This document shows, piece after piece, positions 1 through 4,941 of a DNA stretch of 6,707 nt; position 1 is the first letter of the stretch; each line of letters opens with the position of its first letter. Source of the stretch: Nitriliruptoraceae bacterium (GTDB lineage: Bacteria > Actinomycetota > Nitriliruptoria > Nitriliruptorales > Nitriliruptoraceae). The notes below the pieces were generated by a model. It had not been told where the DNA came from, made no database searches, and was given only the letters and a program-made list of their open reading frames with translations. The stretch covers positions 1 to 6,707 of the forward strand of contig SKNK01000282.1 in NCBI GenBank assembly GCA_007120565.1, given 5' to 3'. Both the position numbers and the translations under genes were made by a program.

Positions 1-40
1 GTGCATCTGGGGGCTGGGGCAGGTCGTTCTCGACGGTCAT
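1..40 (-). CDS. 5' end of the next gene in the ATPase operon (partial, unknown product)
   Basis: An ATG on the minus strand (bases 40-38) overlaps the TGA stop of the BagB-like gene in the sequence ATGA. The frame stays open to the window edge and gives 13 codons, MTVENDLPQPPDA, before running out. The 4-base overlap is the same kind of junction seen elsewhere in this operon, which supports a translationally coupled third gene. Too little is present to assign a family. The start is acidic and proline-rich, not a signal peptide. In M. tuberculosis, as I recall it, the gene after the second ATPase is a convergent whiB4, so a co-directional third gene would be a difference. Confidence 0.5.
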   Translation of the reverse strand, partial: MTVENDLPQPPDA

Positions 41-1248
41 CGTGGCTTCCCGGTCGACAGCGTTGAGGCGATGGTGGCGAGTCCCCGCAGGTCGTGCACG
101 TCGCCGCCCAGCAGGGGAACGTCGACCCGCGTCGGTACGGTCACACCGTAGAGCGCCGCCGCGACGTCGCGACGTTGACGTGCGGCGAGGTTGCGTACGT
201 CGTCGAGGAGCCGCACGGCGCCGGCGACGGCTTCGCCGCTGAGATCGTCCGGCTGGGCCTCGACGACCCGGTCGATCGCGGCGCCCGACGGGTCACGAGG
301 TACCTCGGGGCGGATGCGGTTGATGACGATGCCGGCCGCGTGCAACCCCTCCTGTTCGAGACGGTCGAGGAAGTAGTGGGCCTCGCGCAGTGGGGGCGGT
401 TCCGGCGAGGCGACGATCACGAACCTCGAGGTCGACTCCTGGAGCAGCTCGATGACCTGGTCGGCACGTTCCTTGAACCCGGCATACATGCCCTCGAAGT
501 TGCGGAAGAACTCGCCGAGGTCCTCGAGGAGATCCATCCCGGTGACCTTCCCGGCGACGCGCATGAACGCGGAGGCGCCGGCGCCGACGACCCGGCCGAT
601 GCCCTTGCCGGCCGCCATCCCGGGGCGCATCAGCAACTGCAGCAGCCGGCCCTCGAGGAAGGAGCTCATCCGCCGCGGGGCGTCGAGGAAGTCGAGAGCC
701 GACCGGGTCGGTGGGGTGTCGATGATCAGCAGGTCCCACTCACCGGAGTCGTGGAGCTCGTGGAGACGCTCCATCGCCATGTACTCCTGGGTCCCCGAGA
801 GGTTGCTCGACAGGGTCCGGTAGACACGGTTCGCGCGGATGGCGTCCGCGCGCTCCCGTGAGGTGGCGTGCCGCTCGATCAGCCGGTCGAACGTGGTCTG
901 CATGTCGAGCATCATGGCCCAGAGCTCGCCGCCCTCTGGCGCGCCGTCGGGATCGCTGCTGCCGAGGTTCGCACCGTCGAGGTCGAGGTCGTTGAGTTGC
1001 GTGCCATCGAGGTCCACCTGGCGAGGTTCGTCGTCGAGGTGTTCCAGCCCCATCGCCTGAGCGAGCCGACGAGCAGGGTCGATCGTCAGGACGAGGGTGC
1101 GCCGCCCGGCCCGTGCCCCGGCCAGCCCGAGGGCCGCTGCCGTCGTGGTCTTGCCGACGCCGCCTGCCCCGGCGGTGACCAGCACGTGGGCCTCGGCGAT
1201 GTCGTCGGCTAGGTCGCCGACGGGTTCCTGGACGCTGCCGTCGGTCAC
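37..1248 (-). CDS. bagB: Get3/ArsA-like ATPase, BagB (Rv3680) type
   Basis: This is a 403-residue cytoplasmic P-loop ATPase of the ArsA/Get3 family, resembling M. tuberculosis Rv3680 (BagB). Eukaryotic Get3 delivers tail-anchored membrane proteins; the bacterial substrate is less clear. The P-loop is GAGGVGKTT (27-35): the intradimer signature lysine of Get3 (GKGGVGKTT) is Ala28. Switch I is intact as DPAR (57-60), with the catalytic-type Asp57. Switch II is DTPPTR (177-182), and INR (309-311) fits the adenine-contact segment. Residues 78-102 form an acidic insert with five-residue periodicity, and 194-254 is a hydrophobic, methionine-rich helical stretch. No CxxC zinc motif is present. The GTG start at 1248 is supported by GAGGTGG ending five bases upstream and by coupling to a mini-ORF stop (GTGA). 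It follows the BagA-like gene and probably pairs with it. Family assignment is firm; the client is not known. Confidence 0.93.
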   Translation of the reverse strand: MTDGSVQEPVGDLADDIAEAHVLVTAGAGGVGKTTTAAALGLAGARAGRRTLVLTIDPARRLAQAMGLEHLDDEPRQVDLDGTQLNDLDLDGANLGSSDPDGAPEGGELWAMMLDMQTTFDRLIERHATSRERADAIRANRVYRTLSSNLSGTQEYMAMERLHELHDSGEWDLLIIDTPPTRSALDFLDAPRRMSSFLEGRLLQLLMRPGMAAGKGIGRVVGAGASAFMRVAGKVTGMDLLEDLGEFFRNFEGMYAGFKERADQVIELLQESTSRFVIVASPEPPPLREAHYFLDRLEQEGLHAAGIVINRIRPEVPRDPSGAAIDRVVEAQPDDLSGEAVAGAVRLLDDVRNLAARQRRDVAAALYGVTVPTRVDVPLLGGDVHDLRGLATIASTLSTGKPR

Positions 1249-1323
1249 GAGGCCACCTCGCCGTGGTGTGTCCTGCGGGCGTGGTCGTTCGTTGCGCCTG
1301 CGGTCACGAGGCCACCTCGCCGT
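1242..1323. repeat. 23-bp perfect direct repeat spanning the bagA-bagB junction
   Basis: Bases 1242-1264 and 1301-1323 are identical over 23 bp, offset by 59 bp. Read on the minus strand, each copy contains the Shine-Dalgarno-like GAGGTGG, the codons for GEVAS, and a GTGA stop/start overlap. The right copy is the true 3' end of the BagA-like gene and the left copy is the ribosome-binding and start region of the BagB-like gene. The pattern suggests duplication of an original GTGA gene junction, with the 36 bases between copies diverged. Confidence 0.9.
1245..1307 (-). CDS. 20-codon mini-ORF bridging bagA and bagB (possible coupling peptide)
   Basis: A GTG at 1307 overlaps the BagA-like stop as GTGA and has GAGGTGG five bases upstream. 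Its frame runs 20 codons and stops with a TGA that overlaps the BagB-like GTG start, again as GTGA. The peptide ends in GEVAS, the same residues that end the BagA-like protein, because both ends lie in the 23-bp direct repeat. There is no recognisable domain, and the peptide itself may be meaningless. Its more likely role is to carry ribosomes across the 55-base gap between the two ATPase genes. Translation is inferred from signals only. Confidence 0.35.
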   Translation of the reverse strand: MTAGATNDHARRTHHGEVAS

Positions 1324-2392
1324 TCGGGGCAGCCCGGGTCAGCGCCAAGACCTCGTCGAGTTCTCCCTCGGCGTACCGCTCCTCGGCGTGAGGGCCGTCG
1401 CCGCCGAGTTGCATCGCGATGAGATCGGCGAGCACCTCGAGGTCCGGTACGCCGAAGGTGCTGCCGGTGAGCAGCGGCAGGGCGAGGACCGGCAGCCCGC
1501 AGCTGTTAGCGAGCTCGTCGCGGAGTCCGGCTTGAAGGTCGATCCGATCCCGGTGGCTGGTGATCAACTCCAACAGCAGGTCCGTGGTGCGCCCAGACAT
1601 CCGCGCACCAGCATCGGTGACCCGGGTCTGCAGCTCGTCGCGACCGAGTCGATGTGCTTCCGCGGCCGCTGAGCTGGACAGTCGCGGGACCACGACCTGG
1701 TTGGCCAGTACCGGCCCGATGTCGACGCCGGCTTCGCGGAGGGCAGCGATGCCCTCGACCGTCTCACGGACCGGCATCTCCTCGAGCAGGGTGACCACGA
1801 CAGCGCGGAGTCGCCGTGGGTTCAGGAGCATCTCCCACATCGCGCCGGCCTGGCGTTGGATCGGGCCGACCCGGACGATCTCGGTGACGCCCTCGGGAGC
1901 CTTGAGAAAGGGAACGATCCTCCCTGTGGGTGGGGCGTCGACGACGATCAGGTCGTAGCGGCGGCGGCCGTCGGACCGACGCTGGATCTCGAGGTCGTAG
2001 ATCTTGCCAAGCAGCAGCAGGTCTCGCAGCCCTGGCGCCGCGGTCGTGACGAAGTCGAGCGCGTGCGACCGCTCCATCATCCAGTGCACGCGCTTGAGCC
2101 CGTAGAAGCGATCGAGGTACTCGTAGACCGCGTCGGTGGGGTCGATCGCCATGCCCCAGAGGTCAGGTCGGAACTCGCGAGGTTGGTAGTCCCACGGGCC
2201 GGTCTCGAAGGTCCGGCTGAAGCCCTGGCGGCCCTCGACCTCGACCAGCATGGTGCGTCGACCCGAAGCCACGGAGGCCAGCGCGATGGACGCGGCCGCG
2301 GTGGTCTTGCCGACACCGCCCTTGCCGGTCACCATCAGCACGTTCGAGGACGACAACGCCTCGAACCCCTCCAACCCGCTTGGAGTGGTCAT
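1304..2392 (-). CDS. bagA: Get3/ArsA-like ATPase, BagA (Rv3679) type
   Basis: This is a 362-residue cytoplasmic P-loop ATPase resembling M. tuberculosis Rv3679 (BagA), the partner of the Rv3680-type ATPase encoded next. The deviant Walker A GKGGVGKTT (23-31) keeps the signature lysine (Lys24) that Get3-type dimers use across the interface. Switch II is VDAPPTGR (151-158), close to the Get3 DTAPTG motif. LANQ (229-232) fits the adenine contact. Switch I is degenerate: where Get3 has STDPAH, this protein has EVEGRQ (51-56), replacing the catalytic Asp with Glu53. Signature stretches shared with Rv3679 as I remember it are VEVEGRQG, APGLRD and VDAPPTGRI. There is no CxxC. I chose ATG 2392 because a GTG 21 codons upstream would lie over the likely promoter and add non-family sequence. 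No Shine-Dalgarno sequence precedes the ATG, which instead overlaps a leader-ORF stop as ATGA. Confidence 0.92.
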   Translation of the reverse strand: MTTPSGLEGFEALSSSNVLMVTGKGGVGKTTAAASIALASVASGRRTMLVEVEGRQGFSRTFETGPWDYQPREFRPDLWGMAIDPTDAVYEYLDRFYGLKRVHWMMERSHALDFVTTAAPGLRDLLLLGKIYDLEIQRRSDGRRRYDLIVVDAPPTGRIVPFLKAPEGVTEIVRVGPIQRQAGAMWEMLLNPRRLRAVVVTLLEEMPVRETVEGIAALREAGVDIGPVLANQVVVPRLSSSAAAEAHRLGRDELQTRVTDAGARMSGRTTDLLLELITSHRDRIDLQAGLRDELANSCGLPVLALPLLTGSTFGVPDLEVLADLIAMQLGGDGPHAEERYAEGELDEVLALTRAAPNGEVAS

Positions 2393-2427
2393 GCTGGTGG
2401 CTCGCTGGTGGTGGGCATCTCGCTCAT
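2389..2427 (-). CDS. 12-codon leader ORF upstream of bagA
   Basis: An ATG on the minus strand at 2427 opens a short frame encoding MSEMPTTSEPPA, whose TGA overlaps the BagA-like ATG as ATGA. A TAGGCT box ends 8 bases before this ATG, the spacing expected if the transcript begins at or next to the A of ATG (leaderless). The BagA-like gene has no Shine-Dalgarno sequence of its own, so translation may enter through this leader and re-initiate. The peptide has no run of a single amino acid that would suggest classical attenuation. Predicted from signals only. Confidence 0.4.
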   Translation of the reverse strand: MSEMPTTSEPPA

Positions 2428-2435
2428 GTTGACCG

Positions 2436-2441
2436 AGCCTA
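2436..2441 (-). promoter_or_regulatory. -10 box of the bagA-bagB operon
   Basis: TAGGCT on the minus strand fits the actinobacterial TANNNT -10 pattern and lies 8 bases before the leader ORF ATG, implying a start site at or beside that ATG. No convincing -35 hexamer is visible 16-19 bases upstream, which is common in actinobacteria. The promoter is back to back with that of nfeD. Confidence 0.4.
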
Positions 2442-2480
2442 ACGGGAGGCTGCACCTCCGCGTTCGCGACGGACGGCCGA

Positions 2481-2516
2481 GGGCGCCGGTGGGTGACGGG
2501 GTAGGGCGCCGGCGCC
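2481..2516. repeat. GGGCGCCGG direct repeats and GGCGCC palindrome between divergent promoters
   Basis: GGGCGCCGG occurs at 2481-2489 and 2504-2512, a period of 23 bp. The second copy extends into the perfect palindrome GGCGCCGGCGCC (2505-2516), which ends two bases before the nfeD -10 box. In GC-rich DNA such words arise by chance, but the placement in the spacer of a promoter would suit an operator. Confidence 0.35.
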
Positions 2517-2518
2517 GC

Positions 2519-2524
2519 TACCCT
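2519..2524 (+). promoter_or_regulatory. -10 box of nfeD, probable leaderless transcript
   Basis: TACCCT matches TANNNT and is followed by 8 bases and then the nfeD ATG. No purine-rich Shine-Dalgarno sequence precedes this ATG (the bases are CGCGACCC). GTGACG at 2493-2498 is a weak -35 candidate with a long 20-bp spacer. The spacing mirrors that of the opposing promoter on the other strand. Confidence 0.5.
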
Positions 2525-2532
2525 CGCGACCC

Positions 2533-3996
2533 ATGTCGCTCCCCCTCTCCGCGGCGGTCCGCCGCACCTTCTCTCTTGCCGTGCTCGTGCTCATCGGGCT
2601 CGGCTTGTTGACGTCCTCGGTTGCGGCTCAGGACGTCGATCCCGGGCTCGGCGAGGGCAGTGAGCGATGCCCAGACGGCGTTGCCGAGGATGCACGCACC
2701 GTCGAGGTCCTCCCGCTCCGCGCCGGGTTCATCGACCCTCCCGTCACCGCCCAGGTCCTGGATGTGATCGACCTCGCCGCTGATGAGGGCTCCGAACTGA
2801 TCGTCCTGCAGTACTCCGCGCGTGGTGGGGTCTCGGTCGACCTCGATGAGGTCCTTGACGCCTTCGATGCGTCACCGGTTCCGATCGCGGTGTTGATCGG
2901 GCCGTTGGCCACCGGTGCCGAGGCGGTGGGCGCCGGGGGACTCCTGTGGGCCGCCGCGCCGATCCGGGCGGTCTCGTCGGATGCGACCGTTGGCCCCATC
3001 TCGCCGGTCGACCTGACGGACCTGGACGGCGACTACCCGATCGAGGAACGCACCCGAGAACGTCTCGAGCTCGCTGGCGCCGACGTCGACCTCACCGACC
3101 GGATCCTGGACGAGGCGGTGGATGCCGAGGCGTTGGCAGCTGCCGGCGCGCTCACCTTGACCGCCCAGGACCTCGAACCCCTGCTCGTCGAGCTCGATGG
3201 GCACACGGTCGACACCGGCGGTGACGAACGGACCCTGCGCATCCGCGCGTGCGAGCTCGAGGTTCGGTTCCACAGCTTGGGTCTCGTGCGTCGTCTGCTG
3301 CACGCTGCGACGACGGGGCCGTTCATCTACCTGCTGCTCGTCGTCGGTCTCGGCGCCCTGCTGTTCGAGGTGTTCCAGCCTGGCTTCGGTGTGGCCGGAC
3401 TGGCTGGTCTGATCACCGTGGCGATCAGCGTGTTCGGGCTGACCGTGCTGCCGGTCACCTGGTGGGCGGTGGCTTTGGTCGTGCTGGGGTTGGTGCTCTA
3501 CGCCATCGACACCGCGATCGCGGGCTTCGGGCCGTTGACGTTGGCGGCGACTGCCGCGTTCGTGTGGGGGTCACTGCGGTTCTATGCCGCGGAGTCCCTC
3601 GCGCTCAACGGCTGGCTGGTTGGGGCCACCGCGCTGGTCGTCGCCGGGTTCTTCGTCTTCGTGATGACCACGATCCTGCGTGCTCAGGCAGGTCCCGAGG
3701 GCGTCGCGCTGGACGACCTGGTGGGTCGTCCCGGGATCGTGCGTTCGGTGCTGAACCCCGAGGGGCACGTCTACATCGACGGTGCCCTCTGGCGAGCACG
3801 CTGGATCGGCGACACCAAACGCGCCAAGGTCGGCACGCCGGTGCGGGTCCATAGCATCGAGGGTGCGGTCGTGCTCGTCGAACCCTTCGACCCAGCCTCG
3901 GGCCCGTCAGCCGCTGAGGGAGCGTCCTCCGAGGACGCGACGTCCGAGGATGCGACCTCCCAGGATGCGTCGGCGAGGTCGAGCGAGCGCGACTAG
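2533..3996 (+). CDS. nfeD: NfeD-type membrane protein with a degenerate ClpP-like domain
   Basis: This 487-residue protein has the long NfeD architecture (COG1030-type membrane serine protease). It has a signal or anchor helix at about 12-31, an extracytoplasmic ClpP-like domain at about 56-245, about five membrane helices between 262 and 381, and a C-terminal NfeD OB-fold at about 388-452. Active members, such as the archaeal 1510-N protease, use a Ser-Lys dyad and cut stomatin. Here the usual GAxAASAG serine motif reads GAEAVGAG (128-135), with Gly133 in place of serine. The usual TPGG loop reads ARGG (96-99). There is no lysine anywhere before residue 429, so neither dyad residue is present. 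A proline, serine and acid-rich tail (453-487) contains a SEDAT repeat. No stomatin/SPFH gene adjoins it; the ATPase operon diverges upstream and a hairpin lies downstream. It is likely a scaffold or membrane quality-control protein rather than a protease. Confidence 0.88.
   Translation: MSLPLSAAVRRTFSLAVLVLIGLGLLTSSVAAQDVDPGLGEGSERCPDGVAEDARTVEVLPLRAGFIDPPVTAQVLDVIDLAADEGSELIVLQYSARGGVSVDLDEVLDAFDASPVPIAVLIGPLATGAEAVGAGGLLWAAAPIRAVSSDATVGPISPVDLTDLDGDYPIEERTRERLELAGADVDLTDRILDEAVDAEALAAAGALTLTAQDLEPLLVELDGHTVDTGGDERTLRIRACELEVRFHSLGLVRRLLHAATTGPFIYLLLVVGLGALLFEVFQPGFGVAGLAGLITVAISVFGLTVLPVTWWAVALVVLGLVLYAIDTAIAGFGPLTLAATAAFVWGSLRFYAAESLALNGWLVGATALVVAGFFVFVMTTILRAQAGPEGVALDDLVGRPGIVRSVLNPEGHVYIDGALWRARWIGDTKRAKVGTPVRVHSIEGAVVLVEPFDPASGPSAAEGASSEDATSEDATSQDASARSSERD
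3928..3972 (+). repeat. Three 15-bp coding repeats (SEDAT) in the NfeD tail
   Basis: Codons 466-480 encode SEDAT, SEDAT, SQDAS. The 15-bp unit is repeated three times with a few base changes. It lies after the OB-fold, in a tail expected to be disordered, and is probably a recent slippage expansion. Confidence 0.75.
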
Positions 3997-4016
3997 CAGG
4001 CTCGACCCCGGGCCGA

Positions 4017-4053
4017 GGGCCCGAGTCCCGAAGGCTCTTCGGACGTCGGGCCC
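4017..4053 (+). terminator. Strong hairpin downstream of nfeD
   Basis: GGGCCCGA (4017-4024) pairs perfectly with TCGGGCCC (4046-4053). The inner arms GTCC(C)GAAG and CTTCGGAC pair with one bulged C on the left and one bulged G on the right, around a GCT loop. It begins 20 bases after the nfeD stop. No T-tract follows, as is usual for actinobacterial terminators. Confidence 0.65.
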
Positions 4054-4090
4054 ACGGCGGTCGATCGCGGCGCTTCCGTCGTTGTGGACT

Positions 4091-4127
4091 GCGTACTGTG
4101 ATACGCGCTCGCTCGCAATGAGCAAGC
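4091..4127. promoter_or_regulatory. Two adjacent dyads upstream of whiB (candidate operators)
   Basis: GCGTA-CTGTGA-TACGC (4091-4106) is a perfect 5-bp dyad. It is directly followed by GCTCGCTC-GCAAT-GAGCAAGC (4107-4127), an 8-bp dyad with one mismatch. Both lie upstream of the likely whiB -35 element, where activators or repressors can bind. They match no operator consensus I can name. Confidence 0.3.
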
Positions 4128-4137
4128 AGTGAGGGTC

Positions 4138-4166
4138 TAGTCAGCCCGCACGTCCCGGCGTAGGGT
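4138..4166 (+). promoter_or_regulatory. Likely whiB promoter
   Basis: TAGTCA (4138-4143) resembles a -35 TTGACA at four of six positions. A 17-bp spacer separates it from TAGGGT (4161-4166), a TANNNT -10 box. The predicted start near 4173 gives a leader of about 54 bases before the TTG start codon. Confidence 0.45.
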
Positions 4167-4181
4167 GCCCGCATCGCTGAA

Positions 4182-4203
4182 CAACGACGAGCAACGACGA
4201 GCA
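4182..4203 (+). repeat. 10-bp perfect tandem repeat in the whiB leader
   Basis: CAACGACGAG occurs twice back to back (4182-4191 and 4192-4201), followed by CA. It sits in the predicted untranslated leader, just upstream of the ribosome-binding site. It may be only a slippage product. Confidence 0.7.
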
Positions 4204-4212
4204 CTGACCTCG

Positions 4213-4220
4213 AAGGGGGA
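4213..4220 (+). promoter_or_regulatory. Ribosome-binding site that fixes the whiB TTG start
   Basis: AAGGGGGA lies 6 bases before the TTG at 4227. It is the best Shine-Dalgarno match near this gene and is the main reason for choosing the rare TTG codon over internal GTG or TTG codons. Confidence 0.65.
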
Positions 4221-4226
4221 CGCGAG

Positions 4227-4652
4227 TTGACGGGTCGTGATACCAGAGGTGGAGCCCACGGAGGGGGCGGGACGCCGGCCACTACCAGCGTGGCCTTCGC
4301 TGCAGAGCTCCCCGCACCACTGCGCGCCGCTGAGGGGCCGGCTCTCGCGCTCGAACGACTCGGTGCAGGACTGATCGGAGGGTTGGAGCCCGATCTCGGG
4401 TGGGATCACCAGGCAGGATGTCGGACCCACGACCCGGCGTTGTTCTTCGGCCCGAACCGGTTCGAGCCGAAGCGTGAGCGCCTCGCCCGCGAGGCAGAGG
4501 CGAAGGCGGTCTGTGCCACCTGCCCTTGCCTCTCGGCTTGCCGTGAGTACGCTCTGTCTGCTGGCGAGCTGTACGGGGTGTGGGGCGGCCTGGGCGAAGC
4601 CGACCGCCGCGCGGTGATGGCGGAGCGCGGGACGATCGCCACCGCGGTCTGA
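4227..4652 (+). CDS. whiB: WhiB-family iron-sulfur transcriptional regulator
   Basis: This 141-residue protein has the WhiB signature. Four cysteine ligands for a 4Fe-4S cluster are Cys65, Cys96, Cys99 and Cys105 (C-x30-C-x2-C-x5-C), and the turn GVWGG lies at 117-121. WhiB proteins bind the principal sigma factor and respond to oxygen, nitric oxide or redox state. The context GCRTHDPALFF (64-74) and the 30-residue spacing resemble WhiB1/2/3-type proteins more than WhiB4/WblA, which has a shorter spacing and occupies this neighbourhood in M. tuberculosis. An extra cysteine, Cys101, sits inside the third loop. The C-terminus (122-141) is short and lacks a clear basic DNA-binding tail. The first roughly 55 residues are a low-complexity Gly/Ala/Pro-rich extension. 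It has its own promoter and a hairpin on both sides, so it is probably monocistronic. Confidence 0.92.
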   Translation: MTGRDTRGGAHGGGGTPATTSVAFAAELPAPLRAAEGPALALERLGAGLIGGLEPDLGWDHQAGCRTHDPALFFGPNRFEPKRERLAREAEAKAVCATCPCLSACREYALSAGELYGVWGGLGEADRRAVMAERGTIATAV

Positions 4653-4668
4653 CGGGGCCTTCGGAGCT

Positions 4669-4694
4669 GCGCCGCGGTTGCGGATCGCGGCCGC
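4669..4694 (+). terminator. Hairpin after whiB
   Basis: GCCGCG (4671-4676) pairs with CGCGGC (4686-4691) around a 9-base loop, and two more pairs can form past a bulged C. It starts 17 bases after the whiB stop. There is no T-tract, so function as a terminator is tentative. Confidence 0.35.
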
Positions 4695-4735
4695 CAGTCC
4701 CCGCCAGGCCGTCCTCAGCGACGTCGAGGTAGCAC

Positions 4736-4741
4736 TACGCT
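4736..4741 (+). promoter_or_regulatory. Possible -10 box for the DUF4177-ridA pair
   Basis: TACGCT matches TANNNT. It lies after the whiB hairpin and about 60 bases before the next start codon. No good -35 hexamer is visible, so this is weak. Confidence 0.25.
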
Positions 4742-4800
4742 GCGGTGCATCGTGAGGCGATACCGCCCCGTCCGAACCGCCCGCAGACCAGGAGCCCGCC

Positions 4801-4941
4801 GTGACGCGCTGGGAATACGCCACCGCCCCGTTGATCAGCCACGCCCTCCAGCAGATCCTCAACCAGTGGGGTGAGGACGGCTGGGAGCTCGTGTGCGTCG
4901 TGGAGAACGTGGCCTACTTCAAACGGCCACTCGGTGACTGA
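4801..4941 (+). CDS. DUF4177-like small protein (Rv3678A type)
   Basis: This 46-residue protein has the hallmark layout of the short actinobacterial DUF4177 proteins: WEYATAPL near the start (4-11), LNQWGEDGWELV (20-31) in the middle, and AYFKRPLGD at the end (38-46). The GTG start is firmly set by AGGAG (4790-4794), six bases upstream. The family has no assigned biochemical function; it looks like a compact alpha/beta fold with conserved Trp and Gly residues. It is encoded just before the RidA-like gene, as in M. tuberculosis (Rv3678A beside Rv3678c), which suggests a shared but unknown role. The stop lies 7 bases before the preferred RidA start, so the two are probably co-translated. Confidence 0.85.
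   Translation: MTRWEYATAPLISHALQQILNQWGEDGWELVCVVENVAYFKRPLGD

Noticed and set aside
94..861. Plus-strand open frame of 255 codons opposite the BagB-like gene
   Set aside because: It is antisense to a well-supported ATPase. The translation is rich in Asp, Glu, Gly and Val with no motif.
2393..2455. GTG start at 2455 for the BagA-like gene, adding 21 residues
   Set aside because: The added residues are not ATPase-like and the region contains the probable -10 box and leader ORF. ATG 2392 is a better start.
1856..2611. Plus-strand open frame of 251 codons across the BagA-like gene and the nfeD start
   Set aside because: It overlaps two supported genes in other frames and crosses both promoters. 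The protein has no family features.
4097..4101. TGTGA as a CRP-type half-site upstream of whiB
   Set aside because: The matching TCACA half at the expected distance is missing. The sequence is better described by the GCGTA/TACGC dyad.
4383..4385. Internal TTG as the whiB start, which would remove the N-terminal extension
   Set aside because: The GGAGG in front of it is only one base away, too close to work. The TTG at 4227 has AAGGGGGA at proper spacing.
4137..4862. Minus-strand open frame of 241 codons opposite whiB
   Set aside because: It runs antisense through the WhiB cysteine motif and through the DUF4177 gene start. There is no domain and no ribosome-binding site.
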